DNA from: Streptomyces sp. B21-083
GTDB lineage: Bacteria > Actinomycetota > Actinomycetes > Streptomycetales > Streptomycetaceae
Length of the DNA stretch: 64,000 nucleotides
Assembly: GCF_036898825.1 (NCBI RefSeq)
Contig: NZ_JARUND010000002.1
Coordinates: 868,001-932,000 of the forward strand
Direction: 5' to 3'
The notes under the pieces were generated by a model. It was not told the origin of the DNA and searched no databases. It saw nothing but the letters and a program-made list of their open reading frames with translations. Below, piece by piece: positions 52,969 through 61,297 of the stretch (its first letter is position 1; each line of letters begins with the position of its first letter). A program made the position numbers and the translations under genes.

Positions 52969-54267
52969 CTAGACCGTAACGGCGTCCTTCTCAGGGTCCG
53001 CCTCAGCGGGGATGCGATGCAGCCCCTTGCGGTCGTACCAACCCGTCACACCGAAGCCGAAGGCCGCGGCCAGTACGAGACCGGCGGCCATCATCACCCA
53101 GCCCCGGGTCAGGCCCGCGTCGGCCTGGGCGTCGTAGTAAAGGATCGAGCGAACGCCTCCGGTAATCTGCCGCAGCGGTTCGAACTCCGCCAGGAAGCGG
53201 TAGAAGCCGGGCAACGCCTGAATGGGCGTGGTGGCGCCGGCAGTCGGTACCGCCATCGCGATGTAGACCAGGGTTACCAGCAGCATGCCGGGCGTGCCGA
53301 AGACGGCGAGCAGCGTCAGGGCACCGATGCCGGCGACTGCGATGGCGGTCACCGAGTACAGCCACAGAAGTGGCAGATGCGAGGCATCCATACCCATGAT
53401 GCCGACAGCACCAGCCATCACCAAGGTGCCCATGAGCAGGGACAGGCCGATCATGAGAGTGGCACTGATGGCGAGGGTCTGTACCCGGGTCGCCCGGATC
53501 AACGGGCGGTGAAGGCGCAGCGGGCCCATGTCGTTGTGGGTGTAGCCCAGGGCGTGGTCCACCTGGCCGCTGATCACGTTGGCGGAGAGCATCCCGCACA
53601 CCACGAGGACGAGCGCGTAGTAGAACGCGGTCAGACCCAGTCCGCTGTGGGAGTCGAGCGGATGCCCGTCCTTGATCGTGACGGCGGCCGGGTCGGCCAG
53701 GAGGACGCGGGCCGCGGCGGGCATTTTCGCCTGCTCGGACCCGGTCTGGGCGGTCAGCTCCTTACCCAACCCGAGTGAGGCCCTCTCGGCAGCTGTCGAT
53801 GTGGCCGTCCGCGCCAGGCTGGAACCCAGGCTGCCCGCAGACGAGTTGGTCAGCACCGTCAGCGTGGGACGAACAAGATCATCGGTGGCCTCAGTGCTGG
53901 TCAGTGCAGTGACGGAGGTGGTGAAATCCTCGGGGACGACGAGCGCCCCGTACAACTTGCCCTTGCCGAGCTCCTCTTTCATTTCCGTCTCATCCATCAC
54001 CCTCCAGTCGATCTTGCTACCGCTGGCGTTGGACGCCTTGATCGACCCAGTGATCCGTTGGCCAAGATTGACCGTCTTCCCGTCGACGGTTCCCCCTTCG
54101 TCGGAGTTGACCAACCCCACAGGCAGGTTCTTCATATGGCCGGCGGGATCGACGTTGGCACCCACATAGAACACGGTGAACAGCAACGCGAGGACGCCCG
54201 TGATGACGCCGTTGGCGATCCACAGGGGTTTGGCGCGCAGAACGCGGAACGGATGAATTTCGGTCAT
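52969..54267 (-). CDS. DUF3533/YhgE-Pip family membrane permease
   Basis: 432 residues. One N-terminal helix (PLWIANGVITGVLALLFTVF), then a large extracellular domain (GLVNSDEGGTVDGKTVNLGQ, MKEELGKGKLYGALVVPEDF), then five C-terminal helices (LGLTAFYYALVLVVCGMLSA to GWVMMAAGLVLAAAFGFGVT). Such proteins act in export or ABC-2-like efflux. ATG 54267 is preceded by CCGGAGTAATTC. A double palindrome lies 214 bases upstream. Confidence 0.9.
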   Translation of the reverse strand: MTEIHPFRVLRAKPLWIANGVITGVLALLFTVFYVGANVDPAGHMKNLPVGLVNSDEGGTVDGKTVNLGQRITGSIKASNASGSKIDWRVMDETEMKEELGKGKLYGALVVPEDFTTSVTALTSTEATDDLVRPTLTVLTNSSAGSLGSSLARTATSTAAERASLGLGKELTAQTGSEQAKMPAAARVLLADPAAVTIKDGHPLDSHSGLGLTAFYYALVLVVCGMLSANVISGQVDHALGYTHNDMGPLRLHRPLIRATRVQTLAISATLMIGLSLLMGTLVMAGAVGIMGMDASHLPLLWLYSVTAIAVAGIGALTLLAVFGTPGMLLVTLVYIAMAVPTAGATTPIQALPGFYRFLAEFEPLRQITGGVRSILYYDAQADAGLTRGWVMMAAGLVLAAAFGFGVTGWYDRKGLHRIPAEADPEKDAVTV

Positions 54268-54480
54268 GAATTACTCCGGTTCAAGACGGCTACAGCAGAA
54301 GGAGAACGGGCGGCGCCACTGCAGCCCAAGATTTTTCGGGACGATCACTCTCATCGCGTACCGCCGCAGACAGAGCAGTGATCCTTCAACGGGATTGCGG
54401 CGCCTCCCCCATGCCCAGGCTGCCGTCGGCGTCGATGGCAACGGCATCACGGAGACAGCCTCAACCGCCGCTCAAGCGTG

Positions 54481-54519
54481 AAACCGGTCGGTTTCGACTC
54501 ATCTTAAACCGACCGGTTT
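54481..54519. promoter_or_regulatory. Double palindromic operator AAACCGnnCGGTTT
   Basis: AAACCGGTCGGTTT (54481-54494) and AAACCGACCGGTTT (54506-54519) are each palindromic and are exact reverse complements of each other, 11 bases apart. The form is that of TetR-family operators. The nearest candidate target is the DUF3533 permease; no cognate regulator is adjacent. Confidence 0.65.
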
Positions 54520-54985
54520 CCTGCTTCAAAATCGAGACGACGGTTCAACCCGCAAACGCGAGCGGACTGACCTTCAGCACAACGCCGAAGGTCAGTCCGA
54601 TGTGAAGTTCATCGATCCGCCCGCTTCGATTCCCCGGGGCGCCGTAGCGGACCGACAAGTCCTCCCAAACCACCGTGATCGAGACCGCACCCGCCCGTGC
54701 GGCCTGCGGATCTACTCGACGCTGAGCCAAACCACCGCAACAACAGCGCGCCGGGTTCCAGTCCGTTTTCCGCTGGCGCGTGCTCAACGAGGCACTGCCC
54801 ACACCTACATCGCACGCCCTATCGACGCTGAGGAGTGGTACCGCTCCCCGACGGCATCAACATGACGACGCCGAGGTATTCAACAACAGCCTGGCGAGTG
54901 GGAGGACGCCCACGATTACCTTCGCCCCCGCGGCGCCTTCAGCCAGCCAAGCTCCCTGCGAGCGCCACAAGCAGAAGATCACGCC
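54520..54985. other. Gene-poor stretch upstream of the decayed hydratase
   Basis: About 465 bases. A minus-strand frame (54545-54802) shows ITVVWEDLSVRYGAPGNRSG and an ending VLKVSPLAFAG, but has no recognised family and no start signal. I call no gene. Confidence 0.4.
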
Positions 54986-54989
54986 CCGA

Positions 54990-55282
54990 CGTCTCCGATG
55001 ATCTTCAGTGGCACACCTGGGGGCTTGGACAACCGGGAATTCTCAATCTGCCACGGGTTGATGCTGCCGTCCGGCACGAGGGAGATGTGCTTCTGCCGTT
55101 CCGGACCCACGCTCGCCAAGTCCAGCCAGGATGCGTCCTTGCTCAGTTCGCCGTAAACCGTGGCGAGGTCCCGCAGCCTGGTCGCGTCGAAGCCATTGCG
55201 CTTGTGCGGTCGGTTGGAGACCGATCATCAGCACCTTTCCCTCACGCCGTACGTCGAGGGTCTTGTTCAGGGTCCCCGCTGG
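54990..55282 (-). pseudogene. Enoyl-CoA hydratase, decayed (copy B)
   Basis: Frames read LDVRREGKVLMIGL, then after a shift RPHKRNGFDATRLRDLATVY, GELSKDASWLDLASVGPERQ, KHISLVPDGSINPWQIENSR and a short ending GVPLKIIGDVGA. These are N-terminal crotonase motifs with the middle and end missing. It follows the MaoC gene, in the same position as the remnant behind copy A. Confidence 0.7.
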
Positions 55283-55311
55283 TCACGCCAGGCTCTCAGC
55301 TCTGTAGCAGC

Positions 55312-55773
55312 TCACTCGATGAGCAGTGAGACGACTTCGGCGACGCAGACCGGCTTGTCGCCGCCCTGCCGCTCCACAGTGACGCGGAGGACGGCCTGGG
55401 CTCCCTGCGGTGCGCGCCGCAGTTCCGCCAGTTCCACCGTGCCGCGCAGCTGGGAGTTCACGGGTGTGGGTGCTGGGAATCGAACCTTGTTGCTGCCGTA
55501 GTTGATGGCGGCCGTCAGACCGTCCGTCCGCGCGGCTTCCGAGATCATCATCGGCGCGAGGGACAGAACCAGGTATCCGTGGGCGATGGTCGTCCCGTAG
55601 GGGCCCTTGGCTGCCTTCTCCGGATCGATGTGGATCCACTGATGGTCACCGGTCACGTCAGCGAAACGATCGATGTCGTCCTGGGTGATCGTGTGCCATT
55701 CGCTCTGGCCGATCACAGTGCCGACGGCCTTCTCGAAGTCGTCAAGGCCCTTGTAGGTCTTCACAGGTGTCAT
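55312..55773 (-). CDS. MaoC-family (R)-enoyl-CoA hydratase
   Basis: 153 residues, hotdog fold. The active site is in RFADVTGDHQWIHIDPEKAA (Asp and His of the hydratase-2 motif) and KGPYGTTIAHGYLVLSLAPM. The C-terminus VERQGGDKPVCVAEVVSLLI is matched by the copy A remnant. ATG 55773 follows GGAGGCACCCCCC. Last intact gene of copy B, 14 bases after the SDR. Confidence 0.92.
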   Translation of the reverse strand: MTPVKTYKGLDDFEKAVGTVIGQSEWHTITQDDIDRFADVTGDHQWIHIDPEKAAKGPYGTTIAHGYLVLSLAPMMISEAARTDGLTAAINYGSNKVRFPAPTPVNSQLRGTVELAELRRAPQGAQAVLRVTVERQGGDKPVCVAEVVSLLIE

Positions 55774-55787
55774 GGGGGGTGCCTCCT

Positions 55788-56549
55788 TCAGGCTTTGGGG
55801 CCGCCGGCCACATACAGGATCTGGCCGCTGACGAACGATGCTTCCTCACGGACGAAGAACGAGGCTGCGGCGGCGATGTCGGCCGGGCCACCCACGCGCC
55901 GGACAGGGATCTGCTCGGCCGCGAATTCCTTGAGCGCATCGAAGGTCATGCCCAGGCGCTGGGCCGTCGCGGCGGTCATATCGGTGGCGATGAAGCCCGG
56001 GGCGACGGCGTTGACGGTGACGCCGAACTTGCCCAGTTCGATGGCGAGGGTCTTGGTGAACCCCTGCACCCCCGCTTTCGCGGCGGAGTAGTTGGCCTGA
56101 CCCCGGTTGCCGAGCGCCGATTCGCTGGAGAGGTTGACAATGCGCCCCCAGCCGGCCTTGGCCATGTACTTCTGGGTGGCCCGGCTGACGAGGAAGGCGC
56201 CGCGCAGATGGACGTTCATGACGGTGTCCCAGTCAGCGGTCGTCATCTTGAACAGCAGGTTGTCCCGCAGCACGCCGGCGTTGTTGACGGCGATGGTGGG
56301 GGCGCCGAGTTCGTCGGCGACGCGGGTCACCGCACGTTCGACGGCCTGTTCGTCGGCCACGTCCGCGCCGACGGCAAGCGCTTTGCCGCCGGCCGCTTCG
56401 ATGCGTGCGACGACCGTCTTGCAGGCGTCCTCGTCCAGATCGAGTACGGCGACCGCGTGACCGTCGGCGGCGAGCCGCTCGGCGACTGCGGCGCCGATGC
56501 CGCGGGCCGCGCCGGTGACGATGGCGGTACGGGGAGTTGACGTAGTCAT
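55788..56549 (-). CDS. FabG-like short-chain dehydrogenase (3-oxoacyl-CoA/ACP reductase type)
   Basis: 253 residues: VTGAARGIGAAVAERLAADG, VNNAGVLRDNLLFKMTTADW, NLSSESALGNRGQANYSAAK with Ser, Tyr and Lys, and FIATDMTAATAQRLGMTFDA. The type of many 3-hydroxyacyl-CoA dehydrogenases. Between thiolase (19-base gap) and MaoC, so probably the 3-hydroxyacyl-CoA oxidation step. Confidence 0.92.
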   Translation of the reverse strand: MTTSTPRTAIVTGAARGIGAAVAERLAADGHAVAVLDLDEDACKTVVARIEAAGGKALAVGADVADEQAVERAVTRVADELGAPTIAVNNAGVLRDNLLFKMTTADWDTVMNVHLRGAFLVSRATQKYMAKAGWGRIVNLSSESALGNRGQANYSAAKAGVQGFTKTLAIELGKFGVTVNAVAPGFIATDMTAATAQRLGMTFDALKEFAAEQIPVRRVGGPADIAAAASFFVREEASFVSGQILYVAGGPKA

Positions 56550-56568
56550 GGTGAGGTTGCTCCGTTTC

Positions 56569-57795
56569 TCAGCTGAGGCGTTCGATGATCATGGCCATGC
56601 CCTGGCCGCCACCGACGCACATGGTCTCCAGTCCGAACTGCTTGTCGTGGAACTGGAGGGAGTTGATGAGAGTGCTGGTGATACGGGCGCCGGTCATGCC
56701 GAAGGGATGCCCGACGGCGATCGCACCGCCGTTGACGTTGACCTTGTCCAGGGGGATGCCCAACTCGCGCGCGGAGCCGATGACCTGAACGGCGAACGCC
56801 TCGTTGATCTCGACCAGGTCGATGTCACCGATGGACAGGCCCGCGTTCGCCAGCGCGTTGCGCGTGGCACCGATGGGACCGAGGCCCATGATCTCCGGGG
56901 AGAGGCCCGTGACACCGGTGGCGACGATGCGCGCCAGCGGGGTCAGACCCAGCTCGCGGGCCCTGGTGTCGGACATGACGACCACGGCCGCCGCACCGTC
57001 GTTGAGGGGACAGGCGTTGCCCGCGGTGACGGTGCCGTCGGGGCGGAAGACCGGCTTGAGACCGGCGACCTTCTCGTACGTCGTCCCCGGACGCGGGCCG
57101 TCGTCCTGGGAGACAACCGTGCCGTCCGGCAGGGTGACAGGCGTGATGTCCCGCTCCCAGAAGCCGTTGGCGAGCGCCTTCTCGGCCAGGTTGTGTGAGC
57201 GGACGCCGAACTCGTCCTGCTCCCGCCGACTGATGCCGGTCAGCTGCGCGACGTTCTCGGCGGTCTGGCCCATCTGGATATAGACGTCCGGCAGGAGGCT
57301 GTCCTCGCGCGGATCGTGCCACTTCTCCGTACCCTCCGCACCGCGGGCGTCGGTACGTGCCAGGGCGTCGGCGAACTCGGGGCTGCGCACGTCCACGCCG
57401 GGCCAACCGTCGGCGTAGCCGTTGAGGTACCGGCTGACGGTCTCGACGCCGGCCGAGACGAAGGTGTGGCCCTCGCCCGCCTTGATCGCGTGGAACGCCA
57501 TGCGGGTGGTCTGCAGGCTGGAGGAGCAGTAGCGGTTGACGGTCGTACCGGGGACGGGGTCGAGGCCTGCCAGGACCGCGACGACGCGGGCCAGGTTGTT
57601 GCCGGACTCTCCGGCGGGCTGGCCGCAGCCCAGCATGAGGTCGTCGATGGTGTTCGGGTCGAGTTCCGGCACCTTGGCCAGAGCGGCCTGGAGCATCTGG
57701 ACCGTAAGGACCTCGGGCCGCATCTGGACGAGCGAGCCCTTATTGGCCCGGCCGATGGGCGAACGGGCGGTGGAGACGATGACTGCTTCAGACAT
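56569..57795 (-). CDS. Acetyl-CoA C-acyltransferase (thiolase)
   Basis: 408 residues. The nucleophile Cys is in TVNRYCSSSLQTTRMAFHAI, the His in GAIAVGHPFGMTGARITSTL, and the second Cys in MCVGGGQGMAMIIERLS; NEAF is in LVEINEAFAVQ. Cleaves 3-ketoacyl-CoA. The start overlaps the MBL gene end by 8 bases. Confidence 0.94.
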   Translation of the reverse strand: MSEAVIVSTARSPIGRANKGSLVQMRPEVLTVQMLQAALAKVPELDPNTIDDLMLGCGQPAGESGNNLARVVAVLAGLDPVPGTTVNRYCSSSLQTTRMAFHAIKAGEGHTFVSAGVETVSRYLNGYADGWPGVDVRSPEFADALARTDARGAEGTEKWHDPREDSLLPDVYIQMGQTAENVAQLTGISRREQDEFGVRSHNLAEKALANGFWERDITPVTLPDGTVVSQDDGPRPGTTYEKVAGLKPVFRPDGTVTAGNACPLNDGAAAVVVMSDTRARELGLTPLARIVATGVTGLSPEIMGLGPIGATRNALANAGLSIGDIDLVEINEAFAVQVIGSARELGIPLDKVNVNGGAIAVGHPFGMTGARITSTLINSLQFHDKQFGLETMCVGGGQGMAMIIERLS

Positions 57796-58636
57796 TGCTT
57801 GCCTTCTTTCGCTTCCATGCCGTCATGGACGACAGGACAAGGGCGCTGGGGTTGAGGTTGTGGGGGTACCGGGCCCGCATCCGGGTCACGAGGTCACGCG
57901 AGTCGGTGCTGGCGTCGAGTTCCTCGGTGAACGCGCGGATGTAGTCACGGGTGTGGATGACGGTGGCGGCCAGGTCGTCGTCGGGCGCCTCGGGGTTCTT
58001 GTGGCCTGCGACGACGATCTCCGGCTCCAGGGCCGCGATCTTCTCGATGCTCTCGATCCACTTGGTCCACTCGGCGGGCCCGGAGGCGGCGAGGAAGGGG
58101 TTGACGCCGTTGTAGATCGCGTCGCCGGCCATGACCGCGCGGAGCGACGGCACCCACACGATGGTGGCCGGGGCGATGTCCGCCTGGCCGATCTCAATGA
58201 CCTTCAGTTCCTCCCCGTCGAGGAGGATCGTGTCGCCATCGAGGGGCTCGGGGATCACGGTGTTGTCGAGGGCCTTGTCCCCGAACCACTGGCGCCACGT
58301 TGTGCGCTGGGCCTCGTTGGTGGCTTTGATCTCCGCCACCACGGACGGCAGTGCAACCGCCCGGGCTTGCGGGAAACGCTCCAGCAGCCACTCAATGCCG
58401 AAGTAGTGGTCGGCGTGGGCGTGGGTGACGTAGATCGTGGTGAGGGTACGGCCCGACTCCTCGATCCGGCGGGCCAGCTCGGCCACGTCGTCCGCCAGGT
58501 ACTGGCTGTCCACCAGAACTACCTCGGTCGGCCCGTAGACGAGTGTCGAGGTGGTCGGTGAGAACCAGCCGCCGACCGCCTCGGGCAGCTTCACCAAGGG
58601 GCTTGTGTACACGTCGAGGGTCAACGCGGTGCTCAT
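57788..58636 (-). CDS. MBL-fold metallo-hydrolase
   Basis: 282 residues. The metal motif is IYVTHAHADHYFGIEWLLER (HxHxDH), followed by AVMAGDAIYNGVNPFLAASG (Asp) and IVVAGHKNPEAPDDD (His). Subclass of SoxH/YcbL-like lactamase folds, perhaps a CoA thioesterase or lactonase. ATG 58636 overlaps the dehydrogenase stop (ATGA); a longer frame extends into that gene and is rejected. The gene is absent from copy A. Confidence 0.9.
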   Translation of the reverse strand: MSTALTLDVYTSPLVKLPEAVGGWFSPTTSTLVYGPTEVVLVDSQYLADDVAELARRIEESGRTLTTIYVTHAHADHYFGIEWLLERFPQARAVALPSVVAEIKATNEAQRTTWRQWFGDKALDNTVIPEPLDGDTILLDGEELKVIEIGQADIAPATIVWVPSLRAVMAGDAIYNGVNPFLAASGPAEWTKWIESIEKIAALEPEIVVAGHKNPEAPDDDLAATVIHTRDYIRAFTEELDASTDSRDLVTRMRARYPHNLNPSALVLSSMTAWKRKKASNV

Positions 58637-60366
58637 ACGATCTCTCCGGCCTGGATGACGTCGGTCAGCGAGTCGATGCGGCTGAGGCTGTGGGCGCCGT
58701 AGAAGTCGGCGTCCAGGAGACGGCGGGCGGTGTCGGCGTCCTCGGGCAGGTCGAGGGCCGCGGCCAGGATGCGGGCGTGCATCCATCCGCCTGCGAGCAG
58801 GCCCCACTGCGTGAGGTAGGGGACACCACCCGCGAGCATGTCGCGTGGGTTGTTCTTGGCCTGCCGGAGCAGGGCCGCGGTGGCCTCGCGGCCGGAGGCG
58901 ATCGCCAGGTCCAGTCGTTCGACGGTGCGCTTCGCGACCGGGTGGTCGTGGCGGCGCAGCGGCTCCAGAGAGGCTTCGACGAGCGCGTAGGCCGCTTCGG
59001 CGGTGGCGCCGCCGTCGCGTGCCAGTTTCCTGCGGGTGAGGTCGTTGGCCTGGATCGCGGTGGTGCCTTCGTAGATGGGCAGGATCCGTACGTCGCGCAG
59101 GTACTGGGCGGCGCCGGTCTCCTCGATGAAGCCCATCCCGCCATGCACCTGGATGCCGTCCGAGGTGATCTGCACGGAGTTCTCCGTCAGCCAGCCCTTG
59201 AGGATCGGCACGAAGAAGTCCGCCAGCTGGAACGCCTCGTCAGAGTCCGCCTGAGGCGCCCCTGCCATGTCGAGCCATGCCGCGACCTGGAGCTGGAAGG
59301 CGCGCATCGCGGAGATCGTGCTGCGCATTGACAGCAACAGCCTTCGGACGTCGGGGTGTTCGGCGATCGGGGTGCCCGCCGGGCGGCCTGTCACCTTGCC
59401 CTGGACGCGCTCGGCCGCGTATGCCTCGGCGCGCTGGAAGGCCCGGTCGGCGAGGCTGAGACCCTGGGCGGCCACGCCCACCCGGGCGAGGTTCATCATC
59501 ACGAACATCGCTTCCAGGCCCCGGTTCTGGGCTCCGACGAGCCAGCCCGTGGCGTCGTCGTAGTCGAGGACACAGGTGGGACTGGCGTGGATGCCGAGCT
59601 TGCGTTCCAGGGACACCGTGTGGACGGTGTTGCGTTGGCCCGGGGTGCCGTCGGCGTTCAACAGGAACTTCGGCGCGACGAAGAGCGAGAGGCCGCCGAG
59701 CCCTTCGGGCGCGCCTTCCGTGCGGGCCAGCACCAGGTGCACGATGTTCTCGGTGAGGTCGTGGTCGCCCCACGTGATGAAGATCTTCTGGCCCTTGATC
59801 GCCCAGCTGCCGTCCTGGCGCGGCCGGGCCGTGGTGCGGATGCCTGCCAGGTCGGTGCCGGACTGCGGCTCCGTCAGGTTCATCGTGCCGGTCCACTGAC
59901 CCGACGCCAGCGGCGGCAGATACGTCTTTTTGATCTCGTCGCTTGCCGCGGTGAGCAGGGCGTGCACGGCGCCGACGGACAGGCCCGGTCCCAGGGAGAA
60001 CGCCATGTTCGCCGCTGCCCAGATCTCGTTGACCCCGGTGGTCACCACGCCCGGCATCCCGTCGCCGCCCGCCTCGCGGGGCAGCCCGATACCGACCCAG
60101 CCGGCCTCCGCGTACGCCTTGTACGCCTCGGTGAACCCGGGGGCAGTGGTCACCTTGCCGTCCGTGAGGGTGTTGCCCTCGCGGTCGCCGATGGTGTTGA
60201 GCGGGTCGAGGACCTCGGTGGCGAACGTGCCCGCGTGGCCGAGGACTTCGCGTACGTCGTCCAGTCCCACCTCCCCGCCGGTGGTCACGTCGAGAACGTG
60301 CTGGGCGTCGACGACATGGCGGAGCAGGAAGTCGTACTCCCCCACCGGAGCCTTGTACTCGCTCAT
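58633..60366 (-). CDS. Acyl-CoA dehydrogenase, copy B
   Basis: 577 residues, same architecture as copy A (MNLTEPQSGTDLAGIRTTAR, IKGQKIFITWGDHDLTENIV, GIQVHGGMGFIEETGAAQYL). N-terminal and central parts differ at many positions while the last 202 codons are nearly identical. ATG 60366 lies 2 bases after the SDR stop. First oxidation step of copy B. Confidence 0.93.
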   Translation of the reverse strand: MSEYKAPVGEYDFLLRHVVDAQHVLDVTTGGEVGLDDVREVLGHAGTFATEVLDPLNTIGDREGNTLTDGKVTTAPGFTEAYKAYAEAGWVGIGLPREAGGDGMPGVVTTGVNEIWAAANMAFSLGPGLSVGAVHALLTAASDEIKKTYLPPLASGQWTGTMNLTEPQSGTDLAGIRTTARPRQDGSWAIKGQKIFITWGDHDLTENIVHLVLARTEGAPEGLGGLSLFVAPKFLLNADGTPGQRNTVHTVSLERKLGIHASPTCVLDYDDATGWLVGAQNRGLEAMFVMMNLARVGVAAQGLSLADRAFQRAEAYAAERVQGKVTGRPAGTPIAEHPDVRRLLLSMRSTISAMRAFQLQVAAWLDMAGAPQADSDEAFQLADFFVPILKGWLTENSVQITSDGIQVHGGMGFIEETGAAQYLRDVRILPIYEGTTAIQANDLTRRKLARDGGATAEAAYALVEASLEPLRRHDHPVAKRTVERLDLAIASGREATAALLRQAKNNPRDMLAGGVPYLTQWGLLAGGWMHARILAAALDLPEDADTARRLLDADFYGAHSLSRIDSLTDVIQAGEIV

Positions 60367-60368
60367 CG

Positions 60369-61160
60369 TCACTCTCCTTCGAGGGCGATGCCGACGGTGG
60401 TGCTGAGGCCGCCGTCGAGGGGAATGACCGCTCCGGTGATGTAGGTGGAGGCGGGCGAGGACAGGTAGACGACCGCGCCGGCGATGTCCTGGGTGCGGCC
60501 GATGCGGTGCACGGGGCTCGCCGCGACCAGCTGGTCGCCGAGTTCCTGGAGCGGGATCTCCATCATCTTCGACGGGAAGGGTCCCGGTGCGATGGCGTTG
60601 ACGAGGATCGATGGGGAGAGGTCGGCTGCCATGTGCCGGGTCAGGTGGTGGACGGCGGCCTTGGAGGCGGCGTAGGAGTAGTTGCCGAAGCCGGGCACGA
60701 CCATGCCGTCGATCGAGCCGATGTTGATGACGCGGGCCGGGTCGCCGTCGGTGGACGCCGACTCCAGCAGGGGCCGGGCGAGCCGGGTCATGGTGAAGGG
60801 GGCCTTGAGGTTGGTGGCGAGCACCCGGTCCCAGGCCTTGTCGGGAAACTCGTCGAAGGATGTGCCCCAGGTGGTCCCGGCGTTGTTGACGAGGATGTGC
60901 AGCGCGGACTCCCTGCCCTGGATCTCCTCGATCAGTGCCCGGCAGCCGTCCTCGGTGCTGACGTCGGCGGGGATCGCGGTGATCTCGCCGTACTGCGACA
61001 ACTCCTTCTCCGCGGTGGCGCAGGCGTCGGCCTTGCGGGAGGAGATGTAGACGCGGACGCCGGCTCGCAGCAGTCCTTCGGCGATCATGTAGCCGATGCC
61101 TCGGCTGCCGCCGGTGACCAGGGCTGTCTTGCCCTGGACGGAGAACAGGTCGGGAAACAT
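60369..61160 (-). CDS. Short-chain dehydrogenase/reductase, copy B
   Basis: 263 residues with VTGGSRGIGYMIAEGLLRAG, ILVNNAGTTWGTSFDEFPDK, INIGSIDGMVVPGFGNYSYA and ASKAAVHHLTRHMAADLSPS. ATG 61160 has GGAG six bases upstream exactly as in copy A, so TTG 61172 is rejected. Copy A carries NNAS where this copy has the standard NNAG. Confidence 0.91.
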   Translation of the reverse strand: MFPDLFSVQGKTALVTGGSRGIGYMIAEGLLRAGVRVYISSRKADACATAEKELSQYGEITAIPADVSTEDGCRALIEEIQGRESALHILVNNAGTTWGTSFDEFPDKAWDRVLATNLKAPFTMTRLARPLLESASTDGDPARVINIGSIDGMVVPGFGNYSYAASKAAVHHLTRHMAADLSPSILVNAIAPGPFPSKMMEIPLQELGDQLVAASPVHRIGRTQDIAGAVVYLSSPASTYITGAVIPLDGGLSTTVGIALEGE

Positions 61161-61297
61161 GGGGAACTCCAAGTGGGTTACGCGATAAGGAAGTTGCTCG
61201 GAACCGAGCTGGAGAGTTGTCCGCGCCGGCCGTTCGCTGCCGGGGTGCGGGTGCTGCGGGCGTCATGGCCGCAGGACAGGTGCGGCGTGACGGGATG

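Noticed and set aside
54545..54802. Minus-strand 85-residue frame
   Set aside because: Some coding-like sequence at its end but no start signal, family or conserved neighbour.
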